Origin: Adiantum capillus-veneris
Lineage: Eukaryota > Streptophyta > Polypodiopsida > Polypodiales > Pteridaceae
NCBI GenBank assembly: GCA_014529385.2
Contig: CM043944.1
Coordinates: 82,946,884-83,010,883, forward strand
DNA: 64,000 bases
Reading direction: 5' to 3'
Shown one piece after another: positions 46,336 through 57,779 of this stretch (position 1 is its first letter; the number at the start of each line of letters is the position of its first letter). Both the position numbers and the translations under genes were made by a program. The notes beneath the pieces were generated by a model. The model was not told where the DNA came from, made no database searches, and was given only the letters and a program-made list of their open reading frames with translations.

Positions 46336-47326
46336 TTGAGAGGGGAGTGTTGACCCATGGGTCAACAATACAGTATAACTCAATTTTCATACCAAAGTGT
46401 TGTTTTTTGAGAGTTATAAAATGATGCGGATTATGATCAAAAAAATCATTTGTAATGAGTAGCAATTCTGGTTGCAGAAGCCGGGTGCGATGGCACTTCC
46501 AGATTGTAAATACAAAGCCATTTGACCCATTAATATATTGAACTCTGTTTTAGGTTTAAGCTATGGTAGCCTTAGTATATAAGATACCTAGGTCATTTTG
46601 TAAGGAGAAATCAATCATAATCAAAGTTTTGATCTGCCTTTTACTGTCTGTGAGAGAGAAAGTGAGAGAGCGTGAGCTTCATCCTAACACTACTTCTTGC
46701 TTGCTCATCGCATTAGAGATTCAACTGCACCATTGCGATAGGCTCAAAGAGATCTACACAACAACGCCAAGCATTCCACACAAGACAAAGCACACGTGCT
46801 AACGCATCCAAGAGCTATTTGTGGTTGTAAGTGTATCAAAGAATGTCTGTTTGCAAGTAGTCGTTAGAATCATGGCGGCATAAGCTAGATATAGGTATTC
46901 ATATATTTCAATTTCGGGCACTTTCAAAACTCTGCTTTGTCTTCATACATGTATTCGACATATGGGTTTGGAGTGAGGATTTGGAGTGTAGAGGCTTTGG
47001 GATAGATGTATCCTAGTGAGGGGATGGTGTTCCTCTAGTTTCGTACGATTTTGGTATCATTTGGTGACTTTCCTTTTGTTTGTGTGTATGTAGGTTGGGT
47101 GGTGTAGATGAGAGTAGTGAGATTCCTGATTTTGGTTTAGTTGGCCTTCCACGGTGTTGTATGTGTGGGATAATCTCAGCCCGACAAGCTATAGAGATTG
47201 CCTCTATGCGCCTATTGTGTCATCTACGTCCTTGATTGACATTATGTTGATCTAGGTAGTGTCGCACACACTTTATAGGTGGTGTGATTCGCTCCCACAA
47301 TAGTTCTTTGGATAGTTTATAACATC
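46336..47326 (+). repeat. Polypurine tract and LTR next to the DEAD-box fragment
   Basis: TTGAGAGGGGAG (46336-46347) precedes TGTTGACCCATGGGT..., the LTR start. The LTR contains a TATA-like TATATAAG at 46576-46583 and ends near ATAACATCAAC at about 47326, giving about 979 bp. It is 3' of the helicase fragment. No matching LTR lies to the left, so the element is 5'-truncated. Confidence 0.75.
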
Positions 47327-48069
47327 AACTACTTATGTTTGCCCATATCTAAATCCTATGATAGACCTTGAGTAGAGAAGGAGAGCTCATTGGAAGACGA
47401 TGGCAAATCAAAGTAGAAACACTTGGGAGTTTCTAGTTGAGCAACCAAAATAGTCAAAGGGGATGGAGTAGGCAATGTCAAAGCATGCTCAGTATGATGT
47501 GTAGATAGTGAGACACAAAGGCTAGTGCAGGGAGCTTTGTAGTCCAAGGACCAAAGCCCGCGACTCTCTGTGGGTAAAGTTCTGGGTCGCACACTCTTTG
47601 CATAGTTATACAAACATGCACCATGAATGCACCACGCTCCTGCTCCCTCGGGTTTATGGAGGGTTTATGTCTATTGGACATGGCATGCATGCATTAGTTA
47701 GTCCTTCTAATGGTTACTTGCAAGATTTCCCAATTGATTTTTGTACATTAATCTTCTACTAGTGGGTTGTTAGACATTTAAGACTCCTTTAATGGTTCTG
47801 TGATCTAATTCTTGACTAGGACCATTCCAAATAGATCTGCTTGTCTCTGACTTCCTACCACTTCCCCCACAACCAGTCTGATATTGAATATATTTATAGG
47901 TTTCAGTGTATGACTTTAAATTGGTATCCAATCTTTGCTTTAAGTTTGAATTGAAATCCATACCATGTACAAAAGAAAATCTAAGACTAAGAATTGCAAA
48001 TTCCATAGGTACCACTACTTCTGTTCCATCCTTGTATAGCACTGCAATCATGCATCTGCACACCCACAC
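47327..48069 (-). pseudogene. Gypsy LTR and truncated integrase tail, arm B
   Basis: Minus strand from 48069: LYKDGTEVVVPMEFAILSLR and FVHGMDFNSNLKQRLD (47940-48069), then the remaining integrase is deleted and the sequence passes to the polypurine tract (reverse of CTTCCCCCAC, 47861-47870) and the LTR down to about 47327. Arm A retains the deleted 330 bp. Confidence 0.75.
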
Positions 48070-48120
48070 TCTTCATCAGATTTTAGTGAGTAGTGAAAAT
48101 TTTTCTTAGACAAAATTGAA

Positions 48121-48720
48121 GTCATGAAACCCATTCTCTTGCCAAAATGTGAAAGGACACCTACAAATACAGGGAGAAAGAAAATAGATGTGACCCTACT
48201 TTACTTGCAAAGCCCAACTCCAGATGAGTCTATCATGGAATGCTCATCAATGGTCTTACAAATTCAAGTGCTTGTGATATTTCCGACTATCAATCAAACA
48301 AAGCTTCTTTTTGTTGCTCATACTACTGCATCAAGGAGTCTGGACTAGGAAAAAATTAAAAAGGGTGGCATCTCAAGTGGTTAATGTTGTAGATTGGAAT
48401 ATAAAGGAAGAATCCATTCATCATCTTTTTGTCACCTATAATCACAACTTGCATTTGAAAAGATATTTTCAAAAAGGTAGTGGAGTTTGGCATTCCCAAT
48501 TATCTTGGAACGCACTTTTGCTAGGTGAATGCAAATCTATGGATATCCCTTTATGGATGTCTCAGGAATGCCTAACTCTTGCATGTTTGGTTGGAGAGAA
48601 ATAAAGATTGTTTTGGAATGCCCCACACTACTGATACTACTCAACTTAGACTCAATTTTAGTAATGTCATGAGGGAAATTAAATCACATGTGAAAGAATT
48701 CTACAAGATGACAAAAGTGT
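48121..48720 (+). pseudogene. LINE RT C-terminal zinc region (R unit, copy B)
   Basis: Plus strand encodes KIDVTLLYLQSPTPDE, LKRVASQVVNVVDWNIKEES, IHHLFVTYNHNLHLKR and, after shifts, GERN-like and TDTTQLRLNF segments. The pattern (H-L-F, then a W...ERN motif) is that of the zinc-binding region after plant LINE reverse transcriptases. This copy lacks the (GA)n array of other R units. Confidence 0.65.
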
Positions 48721-49871
48721 AAATGTGTCCTTCTAGGTCTTTAATAACCCTCTAGGCTCTTCTTGATTTATGGTTATATGTCTTGTGTTCAGCACCAAAT
48801 GAAGTAGTTTCAAAATGGTGCCTTTGTACTTTGACCACAATATGTGCTATACAAATTTTGAAACTAAAAAGAGAGGATAGATCAATCAAATTCTCTCTCA
48901 TCTTTCTATTTTATGGAGGGATTCTTGAACGGCATCTTGCCACTGCAAATACTTTCTAATTTTATCATTGTTAATATGTTTGATGGGTCAAGATAGCCCC
49001 TATCCTACCCTAGAGGTACTTGTATTTCCTTTCCTTTTTTTCTAATTCAATAGTAAACGATTTTGTCGAGCACTCATTGTGAGTCCCAAGTCTCTCAAAA
49101 ATCAACTTAAGATAGGGACACTTGTGAATCTACAAGAACTCCTTTGTCTTTGGCAAGCCTCATACTGACCCTGTTCAATTGTTTCTCATTGATATTAAAA
49201 GAGCTGAACAAAATGTTGCAAAGTAGCCAGCCACTTATACTATTGACATTCATCTTGTTGAAATCCAGAGAAACACTAGATGGCAAGAGTGGTCTAGTAT
49301 TCTTTTAGTCCATCGCGGCGACCGGCTAACATTAGTGTTGTTGTCAAGGATAGTGATCCCTAGGTGGTGAGTGACCTAGTCGTAGCTGTTTACTTATAGA
49401 ATTTTGATTCTGAGGTCCAATTCATTTACACTTTAACATTTAGTAGCTAGACACGGGGTTTAGTGCTTGGTAGAGACTAGACGTCGAGGACTTGCTAGGT
49501 CTACTCTTGAGAGGTATTAGGAGTTGTGAGTGAGGTATAAAAGCATTTCATTCTGCATATTCTCTGATGCTTTGAAAGTACTGTTCCATATTTCATTTTT
49601 CGTTGCACAATTTGTTATTGTTTAGTTATGGTATTTAACTCTACAATTAAAAGTAGGTTAGATAACATTTATAACCATCAAATTGAGCAAAAAGGGTCAA
49701 GAAAAAACTGCCAAAACCTTATTTTGGTTTCCGAGACCATAAACTCTAAATTTTTTAGGAATTTGATGATTTAATCTTAAAAACAAATTCAAACCCAAAA
49801 ATAAGTGGGTAAGGGGTTGACCAAGTTAAAAAGAGATGATCTTAAAAGTTTTAGGCCAAAATGTGCAGGAA
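48721..49871. other. Arm B interval without recognised gene
   Basis: Collinear with 25430-26760 and 27907-28120. AT-rich, no domain recognised. Confidence 0.6.
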
Positions 49872-50727
49872 CATGGATCGCGATCCATGACCCCCTGAAA
49901 AAAAGTGGGTAGAAACTGATATTAGAGGGTTCTTTGGGATTCCAAATCTCTAGATACACACTGTTGGTTTAAAAAATTGACACTAAACTCAAATCAAGAA
50001 ATTAGGCAAAAGATACAAAAACCTTGAAAATAGATACAAATTGGGGCTTTTTGACTATTTGGTGTCCACACTAAAAACTAAGTGAAACTCTGACCTCTAC
50101 AGGGTCTAGGCATATAAGTCACCAAATTTTATGACTAGATGAGGTGGAACATGGATCGCGATCCATGACCCCTTGAAGCATCTGAGGCAGAAATTCGGGT
50201 AGTGAGTAGCTGACATCAATTGGAACAACTTTTGTGAAGGTCATCATAGTACCAAAAACCAACAAAAAGTTGACAAAAAACACCAAAATACAAGATGCAA
50301 ACAACCACAAAATTTTTCTTATGGCAAGGAGAAAGGTGTTCAAATCCAAAAATAAGTGGATATGCAGACTCCATAGACTTCAAGTAACCATCTGACCAAA
50401 TTTGGGGTTCTGATATGCTGAAACATGGATTGCGATCCATGCTCCCCTCCTAGATTTTGGGATTGTGATCTTACGTTTTGTAGGAGAGACCAGCACCAAC
50501 AACTTATCCAAAACTAGGGGTACCAAAAAACTTCAAGAAGAGGCTCAAACAAGGCTAGAGTCAATCAAGTGCAAAAACCACAAATAGATCGACAAACTTA
50601 CTTTTGGGAGACCTAAGGGGAATCAAACCACCTAAAAGTCGTATAACAAGGATCAGGAGACTGTAAAAGACCTGTGTGCCAAGTTTCTAGTGATTCTGAC
50701 ATTGGGGTACATGGACCGTCATCCATG
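49872..50727 (+). repeat. Four diverged ~280-bp 5' monomers with palindromic core, arm B
   Basis: Palindromes CATGGATCGCGATCCATG at 49872-49889 and 50150-50167, and variants at 50424-50441 (one mismatch in the first half) and 50710-50727 (centre changed), spaced 278, 274 and 286 bp. Each is followed by CCCC. They lie immediately upstream of the LINE ORF, where tandem promoter monomers occur in some mammalian L1 families. Confidence 0.9.
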
Positions 50728-50928
50728 ACCCCATGTCTCACAGAAACAGCTCAGATCGATTTTAGAGTTAGCACTAGTCCTTGATAGCATAGTGGTGATT
50801 TCAAAATTCAAATTGGTGTTGGATTGTGCATATTGCAAGAAAAATAATATTTTGTGTCAAAAGTTTGACAAAATTCTAATCCCATTAGATTTTGACTAAC
50901 CCAGCAGCTATAAAGCTATAGCCACCAA

Positions 50929-51531
50929 GTGCAGGTTTTGTGGACCAGAGTACAACATGTTGCTATTAACCGGAGGACTGAATGCACAGTAAAAGGGAAC
51001 ATGTCAGGGTTTTGCACGCTTCATTTTCTTGATTATTTGCGGTCAGGCAAACTTTATCAAGGTAGAAATCCTAGCATTAGCGACGTCCAATCAAGTCATA
51101 TTTCAACGGAGGGTAGTGTCAATCAAGGGACCATACCTACCTTAGAGACGATCTTGGAGGAAAGTTCGTTTGCTAATACTGAAGAAACCAAAATGGGCGT
51201 GAGACCATCACAGCCTCCACCAAACTTGAAACTTTTACACCTACAATATCAGTCTGAAAATGAGCAGGGCGCTCAAATCTATAAAGATGGTATGGATCGT
51301 TATTGTGTTAAAATTGAAGAGAGGCCTAGTGAGCTTATGCTTGTAGTGCCCATAGATTATAGTGGCGATCAATGTTTCAATGAAGAGGAAAACATGTATA
51401 TAGTTTTGCTTAATCCTTTTATTGTGGAGAAGTGGGGATTAACAGGCACAAAAGAAAAGGTTGACGTAATAGTGAAAATTATGGAAAGGGATGTATCTCA
51501 ACTGAGGGAAAGAGATATTGAGGACCTTTAA
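50929..51531 (+). pseudogene. LINE N-terminal ORF of unknown domain
   Basis: 200 codons: VLWTRVQHVAINRRTECTVK, FCTLHFLDYLRSGKLYQ, an acidic Ser/Thr-rich linker, then RYCVKIEERPSELMLVVPID and KEKVDVIVKIMERDVSQLRE. Stops follow at about 51529 and the same frame resumes as the pre-RT segment. L1-type LINEs normally carry an apurinic-endonuclease domain here. None of its usual motifs, such as the SDH near its end, is visible. The domain is not recognised. Confidence 0.6.
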
Positions 51532-51543
51532 TCAGCTAGATAG

Positions 51544-52700
51544 TTGCTTAAGAGACATGAATCTGAGGTGGCTAGAAAAGCAAGGTTTCTATGTAGACAG
51601 CAAGAGCTCATAGATGTGCATTGCTCCTCCAAACTGTTCTTCAAAAAGTTGCAGTCAAAGCTTACTAGGGAATGCATACACCACATTGTTAAAGAGGATG
51701 GCCACACCATCTTTGACCCTCAGGCAGTCATGCAAGAATGCAAAGAACATATTGAAAACATTCTGAATAAACAGGTTGATATGTCTTTTGAGAGGCAACA
51801 ATCTATTGAGTTAATGCTTTCAGTAGTGGATCCATGTATTGAGGAGCATAATGCTAAAAGAATGGAAGCTCCATTTGAGGAAAAACAATTGCTTTGGGGC
51901 CCTCACTGGTTTTATTGGGGGGAGATCCATATTAGATAACATATTGATTGTCATGTTGGGAATTGAAGCAAGCAAGAAAACAATCCAGAAAGTGGTACTA
52001 CTGCAACTGGACTTTGCCAAAGCTTTTGACTCAATTATATGGGACTTTGTGGTTAAGGTCATGACTAAGTTGGGGTTTGGTAAAAAAATGGCTTCATGTA
52101 TTATGCTGCTAGGGGAGGGTGCAACATCTAATCAATTGCTGCTTAAGGGTAGACTTTCTGATGATGTTAATGTCAACAGATCTGTATGATAGCGGTGTCC
52201 TTTCATACATATATTTTTTGTTGTAGCAACTCATCCTTTATTTTGCTTTCTAGCTACTCAAGCCAATGCTGGAAATCTGAAAGGACTTCAAATAGGGCAG
52301 GAACAAGTGGTTGCTCTAGGCTTTGCAGATGATACTATTACCTTTTTACACACAGACAATGCAAATATTGGAAAATGCATGAATTATCTCAATGTATATT
52401 CTCTAGCTGCTGGTCTTCAAATTAAGCTTGGAAAATCTAGCCTGATAGATGTATCATCAGATAATTGCAACTCTCTCATTTGGAGAGGAAAAAGGATAGC
52501 CAGGGGTACAATCTTCTTCAGACTACTTGGGTAGAGCAAAGAGTGTGCTCTAAAGTTGCTAAATGGTATTGTGATAAGTGGACATTTCATGTCAGAGTTA
52601 GGATTTTACAAGCTATTATGATACCTTACCTGCTGTTTTTTTTTAACCGCTTCTTGACTGGTCTAATATTGCATTCGTTAGGAAGAGGTCTATGTACTTG
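51544..52700 (+). pseudogene. LINE reverse transcriptase
   Basis: Pre-RT segment (CSSKLFFKKLQSKLTRECIH, EDGHTIFDPQAVMQECKE), then after a shift near 51930 the RT core: GGRSILDNILIVMLG, LLQLDFAKAFDSIIWDFV, LGEGATSNQLLLKGRLSD, GFADDTITFLHTDN, GLQIKLGKSSLIDVS. The RQGCP box is replaced by two stop codons near 52187. Homologous to 20536-21228. Confidence 0.9.
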
Positions 52701-52766
52701 AAATTTCTATGGGGGTCCTCCAGCAAAGCCTGATTATCTTGGGATTCAGTTTCTGAACCTGAATAC

Positions 52767-53520
52767 ATGGGTGGATCAAATATCTTGAACTTGAAATTGC
52801 ATATGCTTTCTAGAAGAGCTACTCTGTTGAAACATATGCTGGAATCTAGTAAATGCTGGTCCCGTTTACTGTGGTATTTGATTGATATGTCTATTGTGTA
52901 TTTTCATGGCCTTTGGGATATGGATTCGTGGGGTAAACTGTTTGCGGATGCTCCTATTGAATTTTGTGGTCAAACACGAAATATGTTGATTAAATCTTGA
53001 AAATATGTTTGTGCAAAACTGGTATGGGTTGGTAGAGTAAGGTACACTGGCAATTCAAGAAACCTCATGCTTTGTTTTTAGGTAGGAAATCTCTTACCAT
53101 GTTTAAAAGGGGGGTCAGTTCCATACATCAAGTTGTGGACTCTAATAGCAATTTGGTTGCCTTTTTGCTAGCCAGGAGACTCTACAGATTGGGAAATGGA
53201 TCAGAGTTCCATGGGGACTGCTATCAGCGTGTGTGCATGTCCAACCTTCAGATCCCATGTAACAAAGACACTACTGAAAAGATTCAGAGATTTGGAGTTA
53301 CCCAACTCCTCAGCTAACTGGTGGTCTTCTGTACATTAGAATATGGATGCTTTCTTTCATATGGCAAGCCAAGAATGCGTCAATGTTTGATAAGGTAATG
53401 GGGGTTATTCGATTTCCCATGGGGAATGTTAAAACAGAAATTGCTTGAAGACTTTCTTTCATCACCTAAAGCTATGCGAGGGCATATGAAACCCTATATG
53501 GATGCTTTGTAATCGAACAT
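52767..53520 (+). pseudogene. LINE C-terminal region
   Basis: GGSNILNLKLHMLSRRATLL is the segment that follows the RT thumb in plant LINEs (usually GGLGI-L). It is followed by LARRLYRLGNGSEFHGDC-like broken frames. No zinc knuckle is intact. Confidence 0.65.
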
Positions 53521-53563
53521 ACATAGATGTACATTATTAAAATGTAATATAAGAGAGTATTTC

Positions 53564-53570
<7 letters not shown>

Positions 53571-53607
<37 letters not shown>
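53571..53607. repeat. (GA)n microsatellite
   Basis: About 18 GA units between the LINE end and the cysteine-rich gene. Confidence 0.97.
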
Positions 53608-53611
<4 letters not shown>

Positions 53612-53654
53612 AGGCGGGCAAATTGCAATATAATTGGCCAAGGTGCGAAATGCT

Positions 53655-53660
53655 TTTATT
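53655..53660 (-). terminator. Polyadenylation signal of the cysteine-rich gene
   Basis: Minus strand AATAAA about 40 bp past the stop codon. Confidence 0.65.
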
Positions 53661-53699
53661 CCATTACATACTTAAGGGCTGCAGAGGAAGCAGCTGCAG

Positions 53700-54059
53700 C
53701 TAATTGTGGCAGGAGCAGGAGCAGACTTTGACATTGCAGGAGCAGAAGTGCCAGCGGCTGGCACTGCAGAACTGGTTGGAGCAGGGGCACGCAAACTTGC
53801 TGGCCGCGAACACGTCCCCCTCCCCATGAGCCTCCATGTGCGCCTGCAGGCTCGACGACGACGTGGCCACCTGGCTCTGCTCATCCACGGTTCCCACGAA
53901 GTCGGGCCTCAGCTGGCTGCTCATCCTCTTTGCCGCCGCTACACGCTCCGCGGGAACCCCGGTGTTTGCGACGACAGAATGAGCAGCTACAACCAATGCC
54001 ACTAGAAGAAGCACTGACATGAGCTTGGCTAACACAGCTAGCGGGGCATGAGATGCCAT
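53700..54059 (-). CDS. Secreted cysteine-rich peptide precursor
   Basis: An intact, intronless 119-codon gene, markedly more GC-rich than its surroundings. Residues 1-31 form a signal peptide (hydrophobic core LMSVLLLVALVVAA). Residues 32-90 are Cys-free and polar, like a propeptide. The last 29 residues hold all eight cysteines, at 91, 93, 98, 106, 108, 113, 115 and 117: CxC-x4-C-x7-CxC-x4-CxCxC. The CxC density resembles metallothioneins, but those are cytosolic; the layout also fits a secreted defence or signalling peptide. A TATA box lies about 104 bp upstream of the ATG and AATAAA about 40 bp after the stop. This is the only gene here that looks like an intact host gene. The family is not recognised. 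Confidence 0.8.
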   Translation of the reverse strand: MASHAPLAVLAKLMSVLLLVALVVAAHSVVANTGVPAERVAAAKRMSSQLRPDFVGTVDEQSQVATSSSSLQAHMEAHGEGDVFAASKFACPCSNQFCSASRWHFCSCNVKVCSCSCHN

Positions 54060-54162
54060 AATGATAGTATGATGATACTAGTACAGCAGACTATTGTTAT
54101 GGTTATTGTTATGCAGGCGGCGAGCAAATTCTGTCGATATCATATCTTGCCTCAGGGGGACC

Positions 54163-54169
54163 TTTTATA
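54163..54169 (-). promoter_or_regulatory. TATA box of the cysteine-rich gene
   Basis: Minus strand reads CTATAAAAGG, a strong plant TATA box. The predicted start of transcription is about 30 bp downstream, giving a leader of about 75 bases. Confidence 0.75.
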
Positions 54170-54858
54170 GATGCCCGCAGCCCATAGCTGCTCGGGGTTT
54201 CAGCACGCGTCGCATTGACCCCGATAGAGTAATGCAACCAAACCATATAACATAGAGTAATTACGCCCCAACATAGAGTAATGCAACCAAACCATATAAC
54301 ATACAAAATCTAGGGGCAGATAGATAGTAGACCACTCTTGTCATCCAGTGTTTCTCTGGATTTCAACACCGATGGGACCCACAGTCGATGTTTGGCAAAA
54401 TTCATTTATTCTTTTGAGAGAAATACTGGCGAATTCTAGGTGAATTAGAGAAAAAGGAAAGAAAATACAAGAACCTCTAGGGAAGGATAGGGACTATGAT
54501 CCTAACCAGCAAAGATATTGCCTATGTAAAATCAAAATAAAAAATGTATTAGTGTCAAGATGCCTTTGACGAATCCCTCTAGCTGGCCCCTTAATGTCCT
54601 CATTGCCTTGCCCTCGCCCCCAGCACTTATAGCCTTGCCCCCTCCCCTCGCAGCTACATTTGGAATACATATCGTCTAAAGCACGACACAATGATTCTCT
54701 CACCCCTGTGTGTGTCTTCTATAAAGCCGCATAGGGAAGGCCTTCCCTTCTGTAAGACCGCATAGGAAAGGCCTTCCATTCCCTTGGCATATATCTGGAG
54801 AAAGGCCTTCCCTTTTCATTTTTCGTGCAAACGCTTCTTTCCTGGATTTGCCTCCCCC

Positions 54859-54860
<2 letters not shown>

Positions 54861-54905
<45 letters not shown>
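54861..54905. repeat. (GA)n microsatellite in R unit C1
   Basis: About 22 units following CCTCCCCCATGA. Confidence 0.97.
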
Positions 54906-54908
<3 letters not shown>

Positions 54909-55440
54909 CATCTTTCACATTTGATTTAATTTTTTTCATTACATTTATAAAATTGAGTCTAAGTTGAGTAGTATCAATAGTGTGGGGCACACCAAAACAA
55001 GCTTTATTTCTCTCCAACCAAACATGCCAGAGATAGCCAGTCATGAGACACGTCTATAAAGGGATAACCAATATAGATTTACATTCACCTAGTAAAAGTG
55101 CTTTCCAAGGCATCTCAAAATGCCCAACTTCACAACCTTTTTGAAAACTTCTTTTCAGATGCAAGTTGTGATTCCAGGTGACAAAAAGATGATGAATGGA
55201 TTCTTCCTATATATTCCATCTACATAATAGTCCACCTGAGACACCAAATTTTTTAGCTTTTTTTCTAGTCCACACTCCCTAATGCAGTTGTATGAGCCAC
55301 AAAAAGAAGCTTTGTCTGATTGATAATGGGAAAGCCCACAAGCACTTGAATTTGTAAGACCATTGATGAGCATTCCCCATCTGGAGTTGGGGTATGCAAG
55401 TAAAGTAGGGTCACACCTTTTTTTCCTCCTTGTATTTGTA
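54905..55440 (-). pseudogene. LINE RT C-terminal region, R unit C1
   Basis: Minus strand: LINGLTNSSACGLSHYQSDKASF, then after shifts GYLWHVWLERNKACFG and TIDTTQLRLNFINVMKK. The W...ERN motif is a hallmark of plant LINE C termini. This copy and C3 are the best preserved of the R units. Confidence 0.7.
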
Positions 55441-55678
55441 GATGTCCCTACATATTATGGCAAGGGAAAGCACATTTCCCCTAAGACTCCTCTATAGGGT
55501 GGATCTTATGACTTCCATTTTTTCCAAGTGGAAATTTGCACAACCCTCTAAAATGCTTGATGAAGAGTGTGTGGGTGTGTGTGTGTGTGTGTAGATGTGT
55601 GAATGCAATGATGTGTGAGCAGGGAACAATAGTGGTACCTATGGAATCTGCAATTCCCAGTCTCAAATTGTCTATTGA

Positions 55679-55870
55679 CACTACAAGACTCGGGCTTTGT
55701 AGCTAGGGACGCTTGCACAATTTGCGTGCATTGCTTAAGTTATGCCTTATAAATTGCCCCAAAAATTAATAAAAGCGTCGCTAGATGTGTCGCTTAGAGC
55801 GTCGCACATTGTGATGCTTATAGCCAGGCTTGCAAATTGGATGGCATCGTATAAGAAACGGCTGCAAGCC
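55679..55870. mobile_element. CACTA-like fragment, copy in block 1
   Basis: CACTACAAGACTCGGG opens the fragment, which has GCGTCGCTAGATGTGTCGC and GAGCGTCGCAC words. It follows the Gypsy integrase tail at the same place as the insertion at 27715. A near-identical copy is at 58549-58735. Confidence 0.6.
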
Positions 55871-56242
55871 AAGTTTACTCGCGAGAGCCATTTTCACTAC
55901 GGCGGCAACCGAGCTTTCCATACACAGAGCGCCATCGCCTCACAACTTTCCATACACAAAGAGCCATTGCCTCATAGAGCACCATCGAGACCCGGTCTTC
56001 CCCACCCCATCTCAAGCCTTGCCCCCTTCCCTCGCAGCTACATTTGGAATACATATGGACTAAAGCACAACACAATAATTCTCTCACCCCTGTCTACGTC
56101 TTTTATATGGCCACATAGGGAAGGCCTTCCCTTCTGTAAGACTGCATAGGAAAAGCCTTCCCTTCCCTTGGCATATATATGGAGAAAGGCCTTGCCTTTT
56201 CATTTTCCTTGCACACACTTCTTTCCTGGATTTGCCTCCCCC

Positions 56243-56245
<3 letters not shown>

Positions 56246-56294
<49 letters not shown>
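56246..56294. repeat. (GA)n microsatellite in R unit C2
   Basis: About 24 units at the same internal position as in C1. Confidence 0.97.
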
Positions 56295-56296
<2 letters not shown>

Positions 56297-56390
56297 ATCT
56301 TTCACATCTGATCTAACTTTTTTCATGACATTCTTAAAATTGAGTCTAAGTTGAGTAGTATCGGTAGTGTGGGGCATACCAAAACAAGCT

Positions 56391-57190
56391 TTATTTCTCT
56401 TTAGCCAAACATGTCAAAGATAGCCACTCCTTAGACACGTCTATAATGGGATAATCATAGATTTACATTCACCCAGTAAAAGTGCTTTCCAAGGCATCTC
56501 AAAATTCTCAACTCCACAACCTTTTTCCTATATAATCCATCTACAAAATCGGCCACTTGAGACACCATATTTTTTATCTTTTTTTCTATTCAAAACTCCC
56601 TAATGTAGTAGTATGAGCCACAGAAATAAGCTCTGTTTGATTGATAATGGGAAAGCCCACAAGCACTTGAATCTCTAAGACCATTGAAGGGCATTCCATG
56701 ATAGCCCCCATATGGAGTTGGGCTATGTGAGTAAAGTAGTGTCATACCTCTTTTTCTCCTTGTATTTGTTGATGTCCCTAGGGTAAAAGGGCCAATAATG
56801 GAGTGGGTGCCTCTTGAAGGACCCGTGGACGCTTAAATTATAAAAAGAAAAACCCAGATTTAGGACACCCAAGTGCGTGTGATTTTATGGCTAGCTCAGC
56901 TAGGTTTCTAATCGCTGTCGTTTGATGCAGGTTCAGGCTTTGATGGCAATAGAGTCTTTAAACTCGCCCTCGATAGTGGTGCTAATGGTGGGCTTTTTTG
57001 CTACATGAGATTTCAACAACTATCCGTGATTGCAACCTGTCAAGACTCGCACTCGAAATCGCCTTTACTACAGGTAGATGCTATGTAGTGCTATCGATTG
57101 CGTCCCTTTATGCTCAAAATGGAGCACCATGCAGCAAAAGTGCCCAGCAACTCGTTAAAGGTTCTTAATTTTTTCCAAGAGGCCAGATTT
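56391..57190. other. Rest of R unit C2 and unique spacer
   Basis: 56391-56790 continues R unit C2 in degraded form. 56790-57190 is a spacer present only once in the window, with no recognisable coding content; it carries CTCGATAGTGGTGCTAATGG, which resembles retropepsin DSGA coding but is too short to call. Confidence 0.55.
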
Positions 57191-57703
57191 GGGACCCACA
57201 GTCGATGTTTGGGAAAATTCATTTATTCTTTTGAGAGAAATACTGGTGAATTCTAGGTGAATTAGAGAAAAAGGAAAGAAAATACAAGAACCTCTAGGGA
57301 AGGATAGGGACTATGATCCTAACCAACAAAGATATTGGCTATGTAAAATCAAAATAAAAAATGTATTAGTGTCAAGATGCCTTTGACGAATCCCTCTAGC
57401 TGGCCCCTTAATGTCCTCATTGCCTTGCCCTCGCCCCAGCACTTATACCCTTGCCCCCGCCCCTCGTAGACAGCTACATTTGGAATACATATCGACTAAA
57501 GCACGACACAATGATTCTCTCACCCCTGTGTACATCTTCTATAAAGCCGCATAGGGAAGGCCTTCCCTTCTGTCAGACCACATAGGAAAGGCCTTCCCTT
57601 CCCTTGGCATATATCTGCAGAAAGGCCTTCCCTTTTCATTTTTCGTGCAAACGCTTCTTTCCTGGATTTGCCTCCCCCATGCGAGACTGGATTTGCCTCC
57701 CCC

Positions 57704-57707
<4 letters not shown>

Positions 57708-57776
<69 letters not shown>
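57708..57776. repeat. (GA)n microsatellite in R unit C3
   Basis: About 34 units, half as long again as in the paralogous unit C1. Confidence 0.97.

Positions 57777-57779
<3 letters not shown>

Larger units (their letters stand above)
49872..53560 (+). mobile_element. L1-type LINE, most complete copy
   Basis: In order: four 5' monomers (49872-50727), a unique N-terminal ORF, pre-RT segment, RT with FADD, and a C-terminal region ending near 53520. Stops at about 51532 and 52187 and several shifts inactivate it. No A-rich tail is obvious; a (GA)n array starts at about 53571. Length about 3.7 kb. Confidence 0.8.
54374..56390. repeat. Duplicated block 1 (R units C1 and C2)
   Basis: Starts GGGACCCACAGTCGATG at 54374 and is repeated from 57191 (offset 2817). 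It contains R unit C1 (about 54430-55678), a CACTA-like fragment (55679-55870), a bridge with CTTTCCATACACA/GCGCCAT repeats, and truncated R unit C2 beginning near CTCGCAGCTACATTTGG (56033). Similarity to block 2 is about 95% by eye. Confidence 0.92.
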
